From: Thermoplasmatales archaeon I-plasma
Lineage (GTDB): Archaea > Thermoplasmatota > Thermoplasmata > Thermoplasmatales > GCA-001856825
Length of the DNA stretch: 64,000 bases
Direction of reading: 5' to 3'
Assembly: GCA_001856825.1 (NCBI GenBank)
Contig: ATMD01000002.1
Location: 248,004 to 312,003, forward strand
A program made the translations under genes and the position numbers. The notes beneath the pieces are model-generated. The model did no database searches. It saw only the letters and a program-made list of their open reading frames with translations, and was not told the DNA's origin. This document shows, piece after piece, positions 26,616-35,098 of the stretch (position 1 is the first letter of the stretch; every line of letters starts with the position of its first letter).

Positions 26616-28041
26616 TCACTTATCTCCTATGCTAAATTGGCCTGCGTTGTTTACACTTGACGGATGTACCCTAAATTCTAAGAATGTCAGAAGTCCTGAA
26701 ATACCGATCCATGCAATTCCAATATATACCGCGATATTGAAAGGATAAGCAGGGACGCTTGGATAGACCGTAGATGCCAAAACTGCTAATAAAATCGCGA
26801 TTGCAATGATAGGAAGAATCAAGTGAGTAAATATGTTAAAAACTTTATTCTTCCGTGCGAAAAATGGTAGTCCGATGGATGCTAAAATATGTTCAAGGTA
26901 CGCTGCGTAAGCATTAGCCACTAGCATTAGAAGCCCACCAATATATGGTCCAAAGGCTAGCCCAAATCCCAAGGAAACTGCAACTGCAATAATATATACC
27001 AAAAGCGCGGCTTTGTACGGTGACCCATATTTTGGATGAACAGCACGTAGAGATTTTGGCATTATAACCCCATCTCTGGCAAATGCGTAAAAATTCCTTG
27101 AATTTGCATTTGAAATTGCCACATTATATCCCATGAAGCTATTTACAGTGAAAATAATAAGTAAAATAAACAAAATATAACTAACGCTTTTAAATAAGAT
27201 AAGCCCTCCATCTGGAGAGGATGCAAATGAACTCATTAACGATGGTCCCCACCCAACGGTCTCTGCATAAGAAACTATTATCATTGTAATTGCGCTTATA
27301 ATTACCGTTAATATTAAAGCCATTGGAACAGATTTTCTAGGAACTTTAGTCTCCTCTGCCAAAGATGTAATGCTCAGGGAAGTTCCAAAATACAGTACCA
27401 CAGAATATATCATCGAGAATATCAGTTGTGAAAAACCTCCAGGAATATATTTTAATGTGAAAACCGCAAAAGTATTATGATTGCCCGCCAAAATTATAAG
27501 TCCGATAGCACCTGCTAAAAGAACACCTAATTCCAAAATCCCTCCAAAAATCTGATATGTAGTTGATATTTTTATTCCGAAGTAAGTAAACAAAAACGCA
27601 ATTGTCGTTGCAGCTAATACAATTGGAATCCAGTATAATGGACCAGAATAAGCGGGGTTAATCAAACTTAAAAATGAAGCCAGTCCAAGAAAGCCAAATC
27701 CAGAATACCCTAAAGTTAGATAAAAAGTCATATTCCAACCCTGGAAAGTTGCCATCTTCCCACCCAAGGATTTCCCAACAAATGCATAATAACTTCCAGC
27801 TGATGAAATATGCTTCGAATATTGGTATGAAGTATTCATTATAACTAAATAAGCTAAAACACCAATAAGAATTGAAAGTGGGGTAGCTCCCAGAGCAAAA
27901 AGTGCAACCCCAGCTAAAAGATAGGCTACATCAGCCGCTGGAGAGAGATCCCCACGCTTGCCATATTAGCCTAAAGAGACCAATTCTGTTTGAGGGCAAA
28001 TTATAATTTGGTTCATCTTCCTTTGGTGAAATAGGTTCCAT
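26616..28041 (-). pseudogene. APC-superfamily amino acid permease, split by a frameshift
   Basis: A second APC permease (paralogue of the one at 22575). From ATG 28041 the frame reads MEPISPKEDEPNYN, then GLFRLIWQAWGSLSSG and a stop. The next frame continues at once with LSPAADVAYLLAGVALFALG and runs to 26616 with all remaining helices. Joining the frames gives the normal N-terminus (RLIxFxSxSPAA). The break is in a TC repeat (minus strand TCTCTCTCC, 27950-27958); one more TC would restore the frame. A TATA-like box about 25 bases before 28041 supports the upstream start. It may be a real mutation, slippage or a sequencing error; an internal ATG at 27839 would give a protein lacking the first helix. 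Confidence 0.75.
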
Positions 28042-28129
28042 ATGTGCAGGACCTATATCCATAAAAGAGAATAAATGTGATAGTATATAGAATTAATGGT
28101 AAACACGTTTACAAGGTACAGGAGCTCAG

Positions 28130-28470
28130 AATAAACACCCTCAGTTTCTATTCTCTGTATTGAAGGAGTGCATATGATTTCAATAATAATTCAAGAAGGA
28201 GAACATAATAGACAATTTTAAGTGTCAACATTCCCTAGAGACTTTGATAGGGTGCGAAGTTGGATACATAAAGTCATATAACTTGCATCTTATTCACCAG
28301 ATCTAAATTCTATCGAGTTCATATGAAAGTAATTGAATAGACAGTTATCGAGTACATTTATCGCTTCATAAGTGCACATAAAACACATATTCCTGGCTCT
28401 GTTTTACAGATTTAAGTAGTCACTTTCATTAGCAGTAAAATGGATTGAAGAATTCTTAAGGCGTAATAAG
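28130..28470 (+). pseudogene. Remnant of an IS630-type transposase
   Basis: From 28282 the plus strand reads LASYSPDLNSIEFI, a stop, then LNRQLSSTFIAS, a stop, and KHIFLALFYRF...VKWIEEFL. This is the DDE_3 C-terminus (LPxYSPDLNPIExxW) with several in-frame stops. The part before 28282 matches only in short pieces in more than one frame. No terminal repeats recognised. Confidence 0.65.
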
Positions 28471-28481
28471 TTATGACTTAA

Positions 28482-29579
28482 CTACAATCTCATTAATCCC
28501 GAGAGGACAGTGACAGAATCCAAGTACTCAAAGTCCATTTTGACGCCAATGCCAAATTCATTTAGTGGTTTAACTATACCATCTTTCATTTCTATTGGAT
28601 TAGTCGCTATTTCTCTTTTAAATAATTCGCCCGTTGGCCCGGTGTCTCCAGGGTAGTCTATTAAGTTAGAAGAAGCCAAAGCTATATTGAAATTTTTTCC
28701 AACACTCGTTTCTTCCATTCCACCTACCCATACATGAATACCATTCTTCCGGGCCATTTTGGCAATTTCAAGCGAATTGTGGATTCCTCCAACCCTTCCA
28801 GGCTTTATATTCAATACATCTAGTGCCTCAACTTGAATCGCTTTTCTTAATTTATCTAGAGATACTATGGACTCATCAAGACAGATAGGAGTCGATATCT
28901 CTCTCCTAAGTTTAGCATGATCGATAAGGTCATCTGAATTAAGAGGCTGCTCCAAATATGTTAGATTAAACTTATCTATCTTTTTCAGTAGTTCAATATC
29001 GGTAATCCTATAATTCGAATTTGCATCCGCTGTAAGATTTATAGTTGGGAATCTATCTCTTATGGAGCTAAGTATGTCGATTTCCCTTCCTTTTGATATC
29101 TTTACTTTTATCCTCTTATAATTGCTGTTTATCGCATTTTCTACTTTCCTCATCATTCGGTCAGTTGAATCAAGCCCTATTGAAATTCCAGTTTCTGCGT
29201 ATCCCTTTGTTCCTCCTTCTAATATCCTATATAGAGGTTTCTTTTCACTCTTAGCTTTATAATCCCATAAAAGCATTTCAAGTGCGCCTTTGGCCATTTC
29301 ATGCCCCTTTATGTTATCAATTTTCTGCAAAAATTCGTGAGGCTGTGGAATATCTGCAATAAATTTTGCAAGATAATTCATGATGACATTTATAGCAGTA
29401 CCATTGTATTCGTATGAATAAAATGGGTTATCATTTGTAACACATTCAGAGTAAGCTGTTACATCTTCTGTTTCAAGTTTAAATATGTAGCAATTTCTAC
29501 TTATTTCAATCTCTTCGCTATAAACAAATGGTTCTATCATAGGCAGGTTTATATAATAATATCTTAGTAAAGGGGACAC
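28482..29579 (-). CDS. Enolase-superfamily racemase: N-acylamino acid racemase / o-succinylbenzoate synthase type
   Basis: 365 residues in the MLE subgroup. Catalytic set visible: KxK (K158/K160), metal ligands D185 (TADAN), E210 (YLEQP) and D235 (CLDES), and the opposite base K259 (NIKPG). The VGGMEETSVGK and PGDTGP segments are typical of the OSBS/NAAAR group. No other menaquinone gene is in the window, whereas several M20 amidohydrolases are, so N-acyl (for example N-succinyl) amino acid racemisation followed by deacylation is the better guess. The start is GTG 29579, needed to include the RYYYINLPMIEPF strand that opens the family. Confidence 0.82.
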   Translation of the reverse strand: MSPLLRYYYINLPMIEPFVYSEEIEISRNCYIFKLETEDVTAYSECVTNDNPFYSYEYNGTAINVIMNYLAKFIADIPQPHEFLQKIDNIKGHEMAKGALEMLLWDYKAKSEKKPLYRILEGGTKGYAETGISIGLDSTDRMMRKVENAINSNYKRIKVKISKGREIDILSSIRDRFPTINLTADANSNYRITDIELLKKIDKFNLTYLEQPLNSDDLIDHAKLRREISTPICLDESIVSLDKLRKAIQVEALDVLNIKPGRVGGIHNSLEIAKMARKNGIHVWVGGMEETSVGKNFNIALASSNLIDYPGDTGPTGELFKREIATNPIEMKDGIVKPLNEFGIGVKMDFEYLDSVTVLSGLMRL

Positions 29580-29638
29580 AATTTCGAATAACGAACATTA
29601 CTTAATTTTTTTGGAAGTATTGCTATGTCTAATGAATC

Positions 29639-29923
29639 TTAAGTAGATTTCAGTTTCTCCATATCACTCTCATTTGGAATGACCCTCCACATCCTGTGGC
29701 CTGCAATGTTCCTCTCCAGGAACTCAGTAATCTTTCTCTTCTTGCTGGATGGTATGAGGAAGTTCCCGCCCTTGTACCTTATGGATGGAATTGTGTCTAG
29801 AAGCCCCTTTACGTCATAGTGATATCTACCGTAATTGGATGACGACCTGTGCCCGTATAGCCTCCTGTAGACCTTTGCCTGCTCCTCTCTCCATCCCTTT
29901 CTTCCTGAAGGGTATCCAAACAT
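29639..29923 (-). CDS. Small basic archaeal protein, unknown function
   Basis: 94 residues, strongly basic at the start (REEQAKVYRRLYGHRSSSNYG) with a KGLLDTIP core and a GGNFLIPSSKKRKITEFLERN part. The pattern RRLYGxRxxSxxGxYxY...GLL is one I associate with small uncharacterised archaeal proteins, but I cannot name a family. It lies beside a decayed IS5-like transposase on the opposite strand and may be accessory cargo or a host gene. Confidence 0.5.
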   Translation of the reverse strand: MFGYPSGRKGWREEQAKVYRRLYGHRSSSNYGRYHYDVKGLLDTIPSIRYKGGNFLIPSSKKRKITEFLERNIAGHRMWRVIPNESDMEKLKST

Positions 29924-29998
29924 GAAAGAGGATTGTAGTCTTCACATCCATAGAATGCACAAACTTGTAAATGCCCTTTCGCAATTAATACTATCTAA

Positions 29999-30935
29999 AC
30001 CCATAGTATTGATCATAACGCTAGAAAAAGATGGGGCAACGAGTTCGTAGATAAGAGAGACTGGAAACAATACATTGAGGAGCTTGTGATAAAACGGGAG
30101 TTCTATCTCGGTCTGAGATTCATCGAGGGCTGGTACCTGGAGCTTGATAGGATGAACAGGAAGAAGAGAGGAGGGCAGTTCAAATTCCCCTCTTCCATCA
30201 TGAAGTGGTTCATAATCTGGAAGGAGTTCCTTGATTACAGGGGATTGCAAGGAATAGCGAGGAAGATGAGCTACCTGAGCCTCATCCTAAAATTCCCGGA
30301 TTTCTCAACTATATGGAATACGATTCATTACTCAATGCCAGCTCTGATGGTTCTGGCCTCAAGACAAGGAATGTGTGGGAGTAGAGGATATTAAAGTATG
30401 CTGATCCGGAAGCGAAGCAGAAGAAGAATCTCGTTGTTGTCATCACTGCAGATGTCTGGCACAAGAAGTTGCTGTGGGTCGATATACACATAGAGGGTAA
30501 GGGATATACTGAAGCTTTCAAAGCCAAGGAGCACCTCTCCTCAATTTCGCAGAAAGGCATCAAGGTCAAAAGATTCTACTGTGATGGTGCATACGATCAG
30601 TCCTCCGTGTTCAACAAGCTTCATGAAACAGGTGCTAAACCAGTGGTGAAGATAAGGAGGAATTCTACGGGTGACTGGTACAGGGGGAGCAAGTACCGTA
30701 ACAGGGTAGTCAGAGAATACAGGATGATGGGATATGAGAGATGGGCAAGGGAGAACAACTATGGGATGAGGTGGCCTGGAACTGAGGGAATATTCTCAGC
30801 AGTGAAGAGGAAGTTCCGTGAGAATACGGTTCAAGATCGATTGAGGGACTGGTGGTGGAAGGATACCAGAGGTTCTGTGCTTATGATGATACGAGGGAAT
30901 ACGGAGAAAAGCAGACCGTAAACAATAGTCTGTAG
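29999..30935 (+). pseudogene. Decayed IS5-family (ISA1214-like) transposase
   Basis: Three blocks of one transposase in shifted frames. The first runs from about 29999 to 30340 (GWYLELDRMN, LDYRGLQGIARKMS). The second, about 30346-30845, opens with DGSGLKT and has a TAG at 30382, then KKNLVVVITADVWHKKLLWVD, KRFYCDGAYDQ, WYRGSKYRN and GMRWPGTEGIFSAVKRKF. The last, from about 30849 to the stop at 30933-30935, is LVVEGYQRF. Two frameshifts and one stop make it inactive. DDE pieces (DGSG, DGAYD, GTEGIFS) are still readable. No clear terminal repeats. Confidence 0.75.
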
Positions 30936-31019
30936 CCCTGGTTCGCCTAAACAGGTAAACATGAGTGGGGAAGTTTCTACTGGGTTATTCATTCAACGTA
31001 GCAGGAATTTTAGCAATAT

Positions 31020-31028
31020 CTAATAAAG
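31020..31028 (+). promoter_or_regulatory. Orphaned TATA box cut from its gene by the IS
   Basis: CTAATAAAG. If the IS and one target-site copy are removed, this box lies 25 bases before the ATG now at 32270, the normal leaderless distance in this window. The insertion has moved it 1.2 kb away. Confidence 0.5.
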
Positions 31029-31035
31029 ATTTTGT

Positions 31036-31045
31036 GATTTCACAC
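31036..31045. repeat. Target-site duplication, left copy
   Basis: GATTTCACAC, identical to 32257-32266, directly abutting the left terminal inverted repeat. Confidence 0.85.
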
Positions 31046-31266
31046 GACATTGGGACAGAAGTGACTAATCTTCATCCTTCTTTATGATCAGGAAGGCCTT
31101 CTTCCCCAGAAACTCCTTAGGACAGTCAACTTTGGCACCAGATCCAAATTTTGTGACTGTCCTTTCCATGTAAGCCTGAATGTTCTTCACGGTGATCTGG
31201 TTCCCTTCCTTTATCTGTACCTTGCGCACAAATGTATATATACCCCATATATATTACATTTTCGTA

Positions 31267-32235
31267 ATGAGGATCACCCAGCTGGACTATGAGTATTTCC
31301 GTGACTCCATTGAAGAACTCATGTCCCGCTACAGGGAGGAATTCTCCATACCAGTGACAACAAACTGGAGGGATTACGAGTATCTCTACAGGCAGAGGAT
31401 GAAGGGCATGGCTCTGGAGCTCAGAGCAATGATAGACGAGTCCTCTTCCTTCGTTGTAGAGGAGTTTGGAAGACCCTCGTTGCTGGAAGCAAGGGAGAAG
31501 GTCTTCGTTATCCTTGTGAAGGAGATATTCCGACTGAGCAACAGGAAGGCCGCTTACCTCCTTCCTCTTCTCGGAATTAGCAAGGACATCAGTTACAAGA
31601 CCGTCGAGAGGCTATATTCAGATCCTCTTGTCCTGATGATATTGAATAACCTCTTCATCAGCTCCGTCATGAGAAAGGGCATCTCTTCCGCTGACACATC
31701 GGGTGACGGTACCGGGTATTCCCTCACCGTCACGAAGCACTACCGTTCCATGAGGGAGAAAGATGGTGAATTTGTGAAGGAGGGGAAGTTTGTCTATTCA
31801 TTCGCACTGATGGATCTGGCAACAAGGATGTATGTTGGATATGCAGTTTCCGTCAGATCGGAGAAGGATGCGTATCATAAGGCATTAGAGATGATAGGTA
31901 AGATGCGCATTGACCTTAAGAGCATCCGTTTGGACAAATATTACTCGGGACAGAGCATACTTGATGATTTCAATGAAAACACAATGATATTCCTCATCCC
32001 TAAGAGCAACTCCAGGATAAGGGGAAGAAGGAACTGGAGGGAAATAATCAGGCGCTTCATGGATGATCCGATGAACTATCTCAGGGAATACTTCAAGAGG
32101 AATGCATCAGAATCTGGATTCTCCTCAGACAAGAGAGCTACGGGAGGCCTGATATATCAGAGGAGGAAGGACAGAAAAGAAACGTCAGGGTTCTGCAAGG
32201 GGCTCATTCACAATTTGATGTTATTGCACAGTTAG
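31267..32235 (+). CDS. DDE-type transposase of the intact insertion sequence
   Basis: About 322 residues from ATG 31267. After a helical N-terminus (RQRMKGMALELRAMIDE; NRKAAYLLPLLGISKDISYKTVERL, an HTH-like part) comes a catalytic-looking core. It has an Asp pair in SADTSGDGTGYSLT, SFALMDLATRMYVGYAV as the RNase H-like strand, a second Asp in IRLDKYYSG, and an acidic/basic C-terminal helix ending KGLIHNLMLL. The start is placed at 31267; the frame stays open upstream to 31180 but a TATA-like ATATATTACAT just before 31267 argues for the shorter form. No internal stop, so it is probably active. Confidence 0.82.
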   Translation: MRITQLDYEYFRDSIEELMSRYREEFSIPVTTNWRDYEYLYRQRMKGMALELRAMIDESSSFVVEEFGRPSLLEAREKVFVILVKEIFRLSNRKAAYLLPLLGISKDISYKTVERLYSDPLVLMILNNLFISSVMRKGISSADTSGDGTGYSLTVTKHYRSMREKDGEFVKEGKFVYSFALMDLATRMYVGYAVSVRSEKDAYHKALEMIGKMRIDLKSIRLDKYYSGQSILDDFNENTMIFLIPKSNSRIRGRRNWREIIRRFMDDPMNYLREYFKRNASESGFSSDKRATGGLIYQRRKDRKETSGFCKGLIHNLMLLHS

Positions 32236-32239
32236 AGGG

Positions 32240-32256
32240 ACTTCTGTCCCAATATC
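32240..32256. repeat. Right terminal inverted repeat of the IS
   Basis: Reverse complement of the left end (31046-31062) with one mismatch at the third base. Confidence 0.88.
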
Positions 32257-32266
32257 GATTTCACAC
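32257..32266. repeat. Target-site duplication, right copy
   Basis: GATTTCACAC, three bases before the ATG of the dehydrogenase-like gene. Confidence 0.85.
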
Positions 32267-32269
32267 AAT

Positions 32270-33322
32270 ATGATAGTTGCCATAGGATACGGTATGATAG
32301 GTTCAGTAGCAGCTAACGAACTTTCTTCAAAAGATTCGGTGGTAGTCATAGACAAGCGTAAGATCGAAAATGTTCCGTTCAAAACCTTAAAGGGTGATGT
32401 ATTTGACTTCAAAGATACCATAGAAAAAGCGGACGTAGTAGCATCTGCATTGCCCGGGTCTATCGCATACAGCATATTATCAAAGTTAATGCGCATGGGG
32501 AAGAAAGTGGTCGACGTGTCTTTCATGCCCGAGAACTCGATGACGCTGAATGATGTTGCCTTGAATAACAATGCACTGCTTATCCCTGATTCCGGTTATG
32601 CTCCCGGTCTAACAAACATAATCGGTGGTTACTTCTACAAGAAATACGGTGCAAAGAGGATAGAGATATTTGATGCTGGTCTTCCAAGAGAGAAAATGCC
32701 CCCCCTCGACTACAGCATAACGTGGAGCGTGGAAGGACTAATTGACATCTATACCAGGCCTGCAAGATACATTCAAGATGGAATATTGAAAACTGTAGAT
32801 CCTCTCGACAGTATAGAACATGAGAATTTTCCAGGAATAGGAGAATTGGATTCATTCCTCGTAGATGGGCTTGGCACCCTCATTGATACGCTTAAGGATG
32901 TAGACATGTTTGAGAGGACGTACAGGTATCCTGGCCACCTGCAGAAGATAAAATTCCTGAGGGACATGGGATATCTATCGGATGAGAAAGTCGGTGGAAA
33001 TTCCCCAAGAAAAATGACAATTGACCTTTTTGATAAGAAACTTAGGACTAAAGCAGAGGACCTTTGTATCTTGTATGTGAAAGCATATGGAAAGGTCCAG
33101 AAGGAGGTAAGATATGTCGACTACTATGATGAGGAAAGGAATATATCGTCAATGGCAAGAATGACGGGTTTCCCCCTTGCAACCAATGCAATGCTTGTTT
33201 TGGATGGTAGGATTGATGAAAAAGGAGTGATACCACCAGAAATGCTGGGGTTCGACGAATCGAGATTCCATATGATCATGACCAACCTGAACAAAATGGG
33301 ATTAAAGATTAAAGTTGAATGA
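32270..33322 (+). CDS. Saccharopine dehydrogenase / lysine 6-dehydrogenase-like protein
   Basis: 350 residues. The N-terminus is a Rossmann fold (G6-Y-G-M-I-G11, then VVVIDKRK), followed by ALPGSIAYSILSKLM and the SGYAPGLTN motif of the saccharopine dehydrogenase-like family, then a C-terminal domain. Members reduce or oxidise amino acid imines; lysine 6-dehydrogenase is one, but the substrate here is open. The start at ATG 32270 lies three bases after an IS target duplication, so the gene has lost its own TATA box (31020). It can be expressed only by read-through from the IS or from a new promoter. The coding sequence itself is intact. Confidence 0.82.
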   Translation: MIVAIGYGMIGSVAANELSSKDSVVVIDKRKIENVPFKTLKGDVFDFKDTIEKADVVASALPGSIAYSILSKLMRMGKKVVDVSFMPENSMTLNDVALNNNALLIPDSGYAPGLTNIIGGYFYKKYGAKRIEIFDAGLPREKMPPLDYSITWSVEGLIDIYTRPARYIQDGILKTVDPLDSIEHENFPGIGELDSFLVDGLGTLIDTLKDVDMFERTYRYPGHLQKIKFLRDMGYLSDEKVGGNSPRKMTIDLFDKKLRTKAEDLCILYVKAYGKVQKEVRYVDYYDEERNISSMARMTGFPLATNAMLVLDGRIDEKGVIPPEMLGFDESRFHMIMTNLNKMGLKIKVE

Positions 33323-33666
33323 TTCAAAGACTGGACTGCCTTAAGACAATACTGTTAAGAAAGGTAAACCTGTAGCCCCTTTCATTGTCCAAAGAATCCA
33401 TTGGCTGACTATAGCAAAAGTCTATTTAATTGAAGAGAACTAGCCACGTTTCAAGAGAAGAGTAATCAGGATTATAGTAAACCACCATTATTGCTTCAGG
33501 AATTTCCTGCCAATTTGTAATTACACGCTTTGCAGATCTGCCACTTCCAATTCTAGGTTACCAACCAATAAGTTAGCCTAAAGAATCATTCAATTGTATA
33601 AGTCACTGGCATTAATGTCATACCCAGAGGGCTTAGATTAAAAATTTACGTGAAACATTCCACGAA
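33323..33666. other. 344-base intergenic region
   Basis: Holds a TATA-like TTAAAAATTTA near 33638-33648, about 24 bases before the next start. Nothing else recognised. Confidence 0.4.
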
Positions 33667-34887
33667 ATGGAAAAGTTATATATCGAGCAACTGGGATTTG
33701 TAACCGTGAAGAAAATATCAGATACTAAATCAACTGTTGATTCATTAAAGTCAGAGATTTTTGAAATATCTAACGAGATTTACAAGCTGGCAGAATTGGG
33801 CAGTGAAGAAAAACAATCATCGTCTCTATTGGTTGAACATCTGAAAAGACATGGATTCAAAGTCACCTATCCATATCTCGGGATTAAAACAGCGTTCAGG
33901 GGAGAATGGGGAATAGGAGGACCAACTGTAGCACTTCTGGCAGAATACGATGCTCTACCCAATGGGCATTCATGCGGTCACAACCTCATTTCAGGTTGGG
34001 CGTTTGGAACCGCTGTTGCGCTTTCGAGAACATTAAAGAGAGGAAGGGTAGTTGTTCTGGGGACGCCCTCTGAGGAGGGCATAGGGATATATGCAGGAAG
34101 TAAGGTAACATTTGTTGAGAAGGGTGCTCTAAATGGAGCAGATTTCGCTGTTGGAATACACGCAATGGATTCATGGAGCGTAGGTTGGAAGTCGCTTTCT
34201 GATATTCTCTTCCAGGCTGTATTCAAGGGTAAAGCATCCCACATGGCCTATTCTCCTGAGAAGGGAGTAAATGCTTTGGATGCATTAGTGACGGCGTACG
34301 TAGCAATAAATAATTTGAGAAGTTGGATAAAGAATGATAGGCTGGCAATTATCGAGATGATCATTAGGGAAGGGGGGAAGGTAACAAGCATTGTTACTGA
34401 CAGGGCAGTACTTGAGATAGAGTTGAAGGCTGTTTCTGGTGAGTTCTTGAGATCATTACAGAACAAAGTGATATCAGTTCTGGAAGGTGTTTCAAGGGCT
34501 TATGGAACTAAATTAGAAATAAAGGAGATACAACCGGTGTACGAAGATTACAACGCAAACTCAATCATAGATGAAGTTCTGCAGGATTCTTTGAAGAAAA
34601 TTGGAATATCTGCGGCAAACCAGGACAAGGGAAACTTTTCTCCATCAGTAAGTACAGATGAGGCTAACGTTAGCAAGGAGGTTCCGACCGGTCACATTAA
34701 CTTGAAGATTGGCTATCCGGGAATGGCACTTCATTCAGACGACTCAGCCAAAGCATCAGACCCAAAGGTCGCAATAGACAACTTGCTGGCAGCTGTAACA
34801 GCATCCGTCTACTCAATTGAAAAAATCATAAATGAAAGTGAACTTCTTAGCAAAGCAAAACGAGAGTTCAATGGAAAGCGTGGATAA
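33667..34887 (+). CDS. M20D amidohydrolase (AbgB/carboxypeptidase-like)
   Basis: 406 residues. Metal-site motifs of subfamily M20D: AEYDALP, GHSCGHN (C103, H105), TPSEEG and GIHAMD, then a dimerisation/lid domain starting near ILFQAVFKGKASH and a C-terminal HSDDSAKASD. These enzymes release amino acids from N-acylated or p-aminobenzoyl/peptide conjugates. A close relative lies at 43296. Probably leaderless, given the TATA box about 24 bases upstream. Near an NAAAR-type racemase, N-acylamino acid deacylation is a plausible role. Confidence 0.88.
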   Translation: MEKLYIEQLGFVTVKKISDTKSTVDSLKSEIFEISNEIYKLAELGSEEKQSSSLLVEHLKRHGFKVTYPYLGIKTAFRGEWGIGGPTVALLAEYDALPNGHSCGHNLISGWAFGTAVALSRTLKRGRVVVLGTPSEEGIGIYAGSKVTFVEKGALNGADFAVGIHAMDSWSVGWKSLSDILFQAVFKGKASHMAYSPEKGVNALDALVTAYVAINNLRSWIKNDRLAIIEMIIREGGKVTSIVTDRAVLEIELKAVSGEFLRSLQNKVISVLEGVSRAYGTKLEIKEIQPVYEDYNANSIIDEVLQDSLKKIGISAANQDKGNFSPSVSTDEANVSKEVPTGHINLKIGYPGMALHSDDSAKASDPKVAIDNLLAAVTASVYSIEKIINESELLSKAKREFNGKRG

Positions 34888-35098
34888 TCCAATCTCTGAT
34901 AAGCTCTATCTCATTAGTTAAAGAGGATTTGGCTAGAATCCAGCACTCAGGAGCATTCGATCTGAAATTTTCAAGGTTGGTTATGGAAGTTTTTGGCTTC
35001 AGGAAGTCTTATACAATTTCTATTTCCATATTCCTCCAGGTGTTGCGTTCATGATTCACATAATTTGAAAGTCTATGAGGGAACTTATGTGGATCCAA

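Larger units (their letters stand above)
31046..32256 (+). mobile_element. Intact insertion sequence, 1211 bp, one transposase gene
   Basis: The boundaries are set by terminal inverted repeats at 31046-31062 (GACATTGGGACAGAAGT) and 32240-32256 (minus strand GATATTGGGACAGAAGT, 16 of 17 identical), each flanked by the same 10-bp direct repeat. It holds one full transposase frame. The identical flanking repeats suggest recent insertion. The family is not certain; DDE type, possibly of the not-yet-classified archaeal group. Confidence 0.88.

Noticed and set aside
30309-30569. Minus-strand frame across the IS5-like remnant
   Set aside because: It is the antisense of the transposase, whose sense translation is clearly the conserved one.
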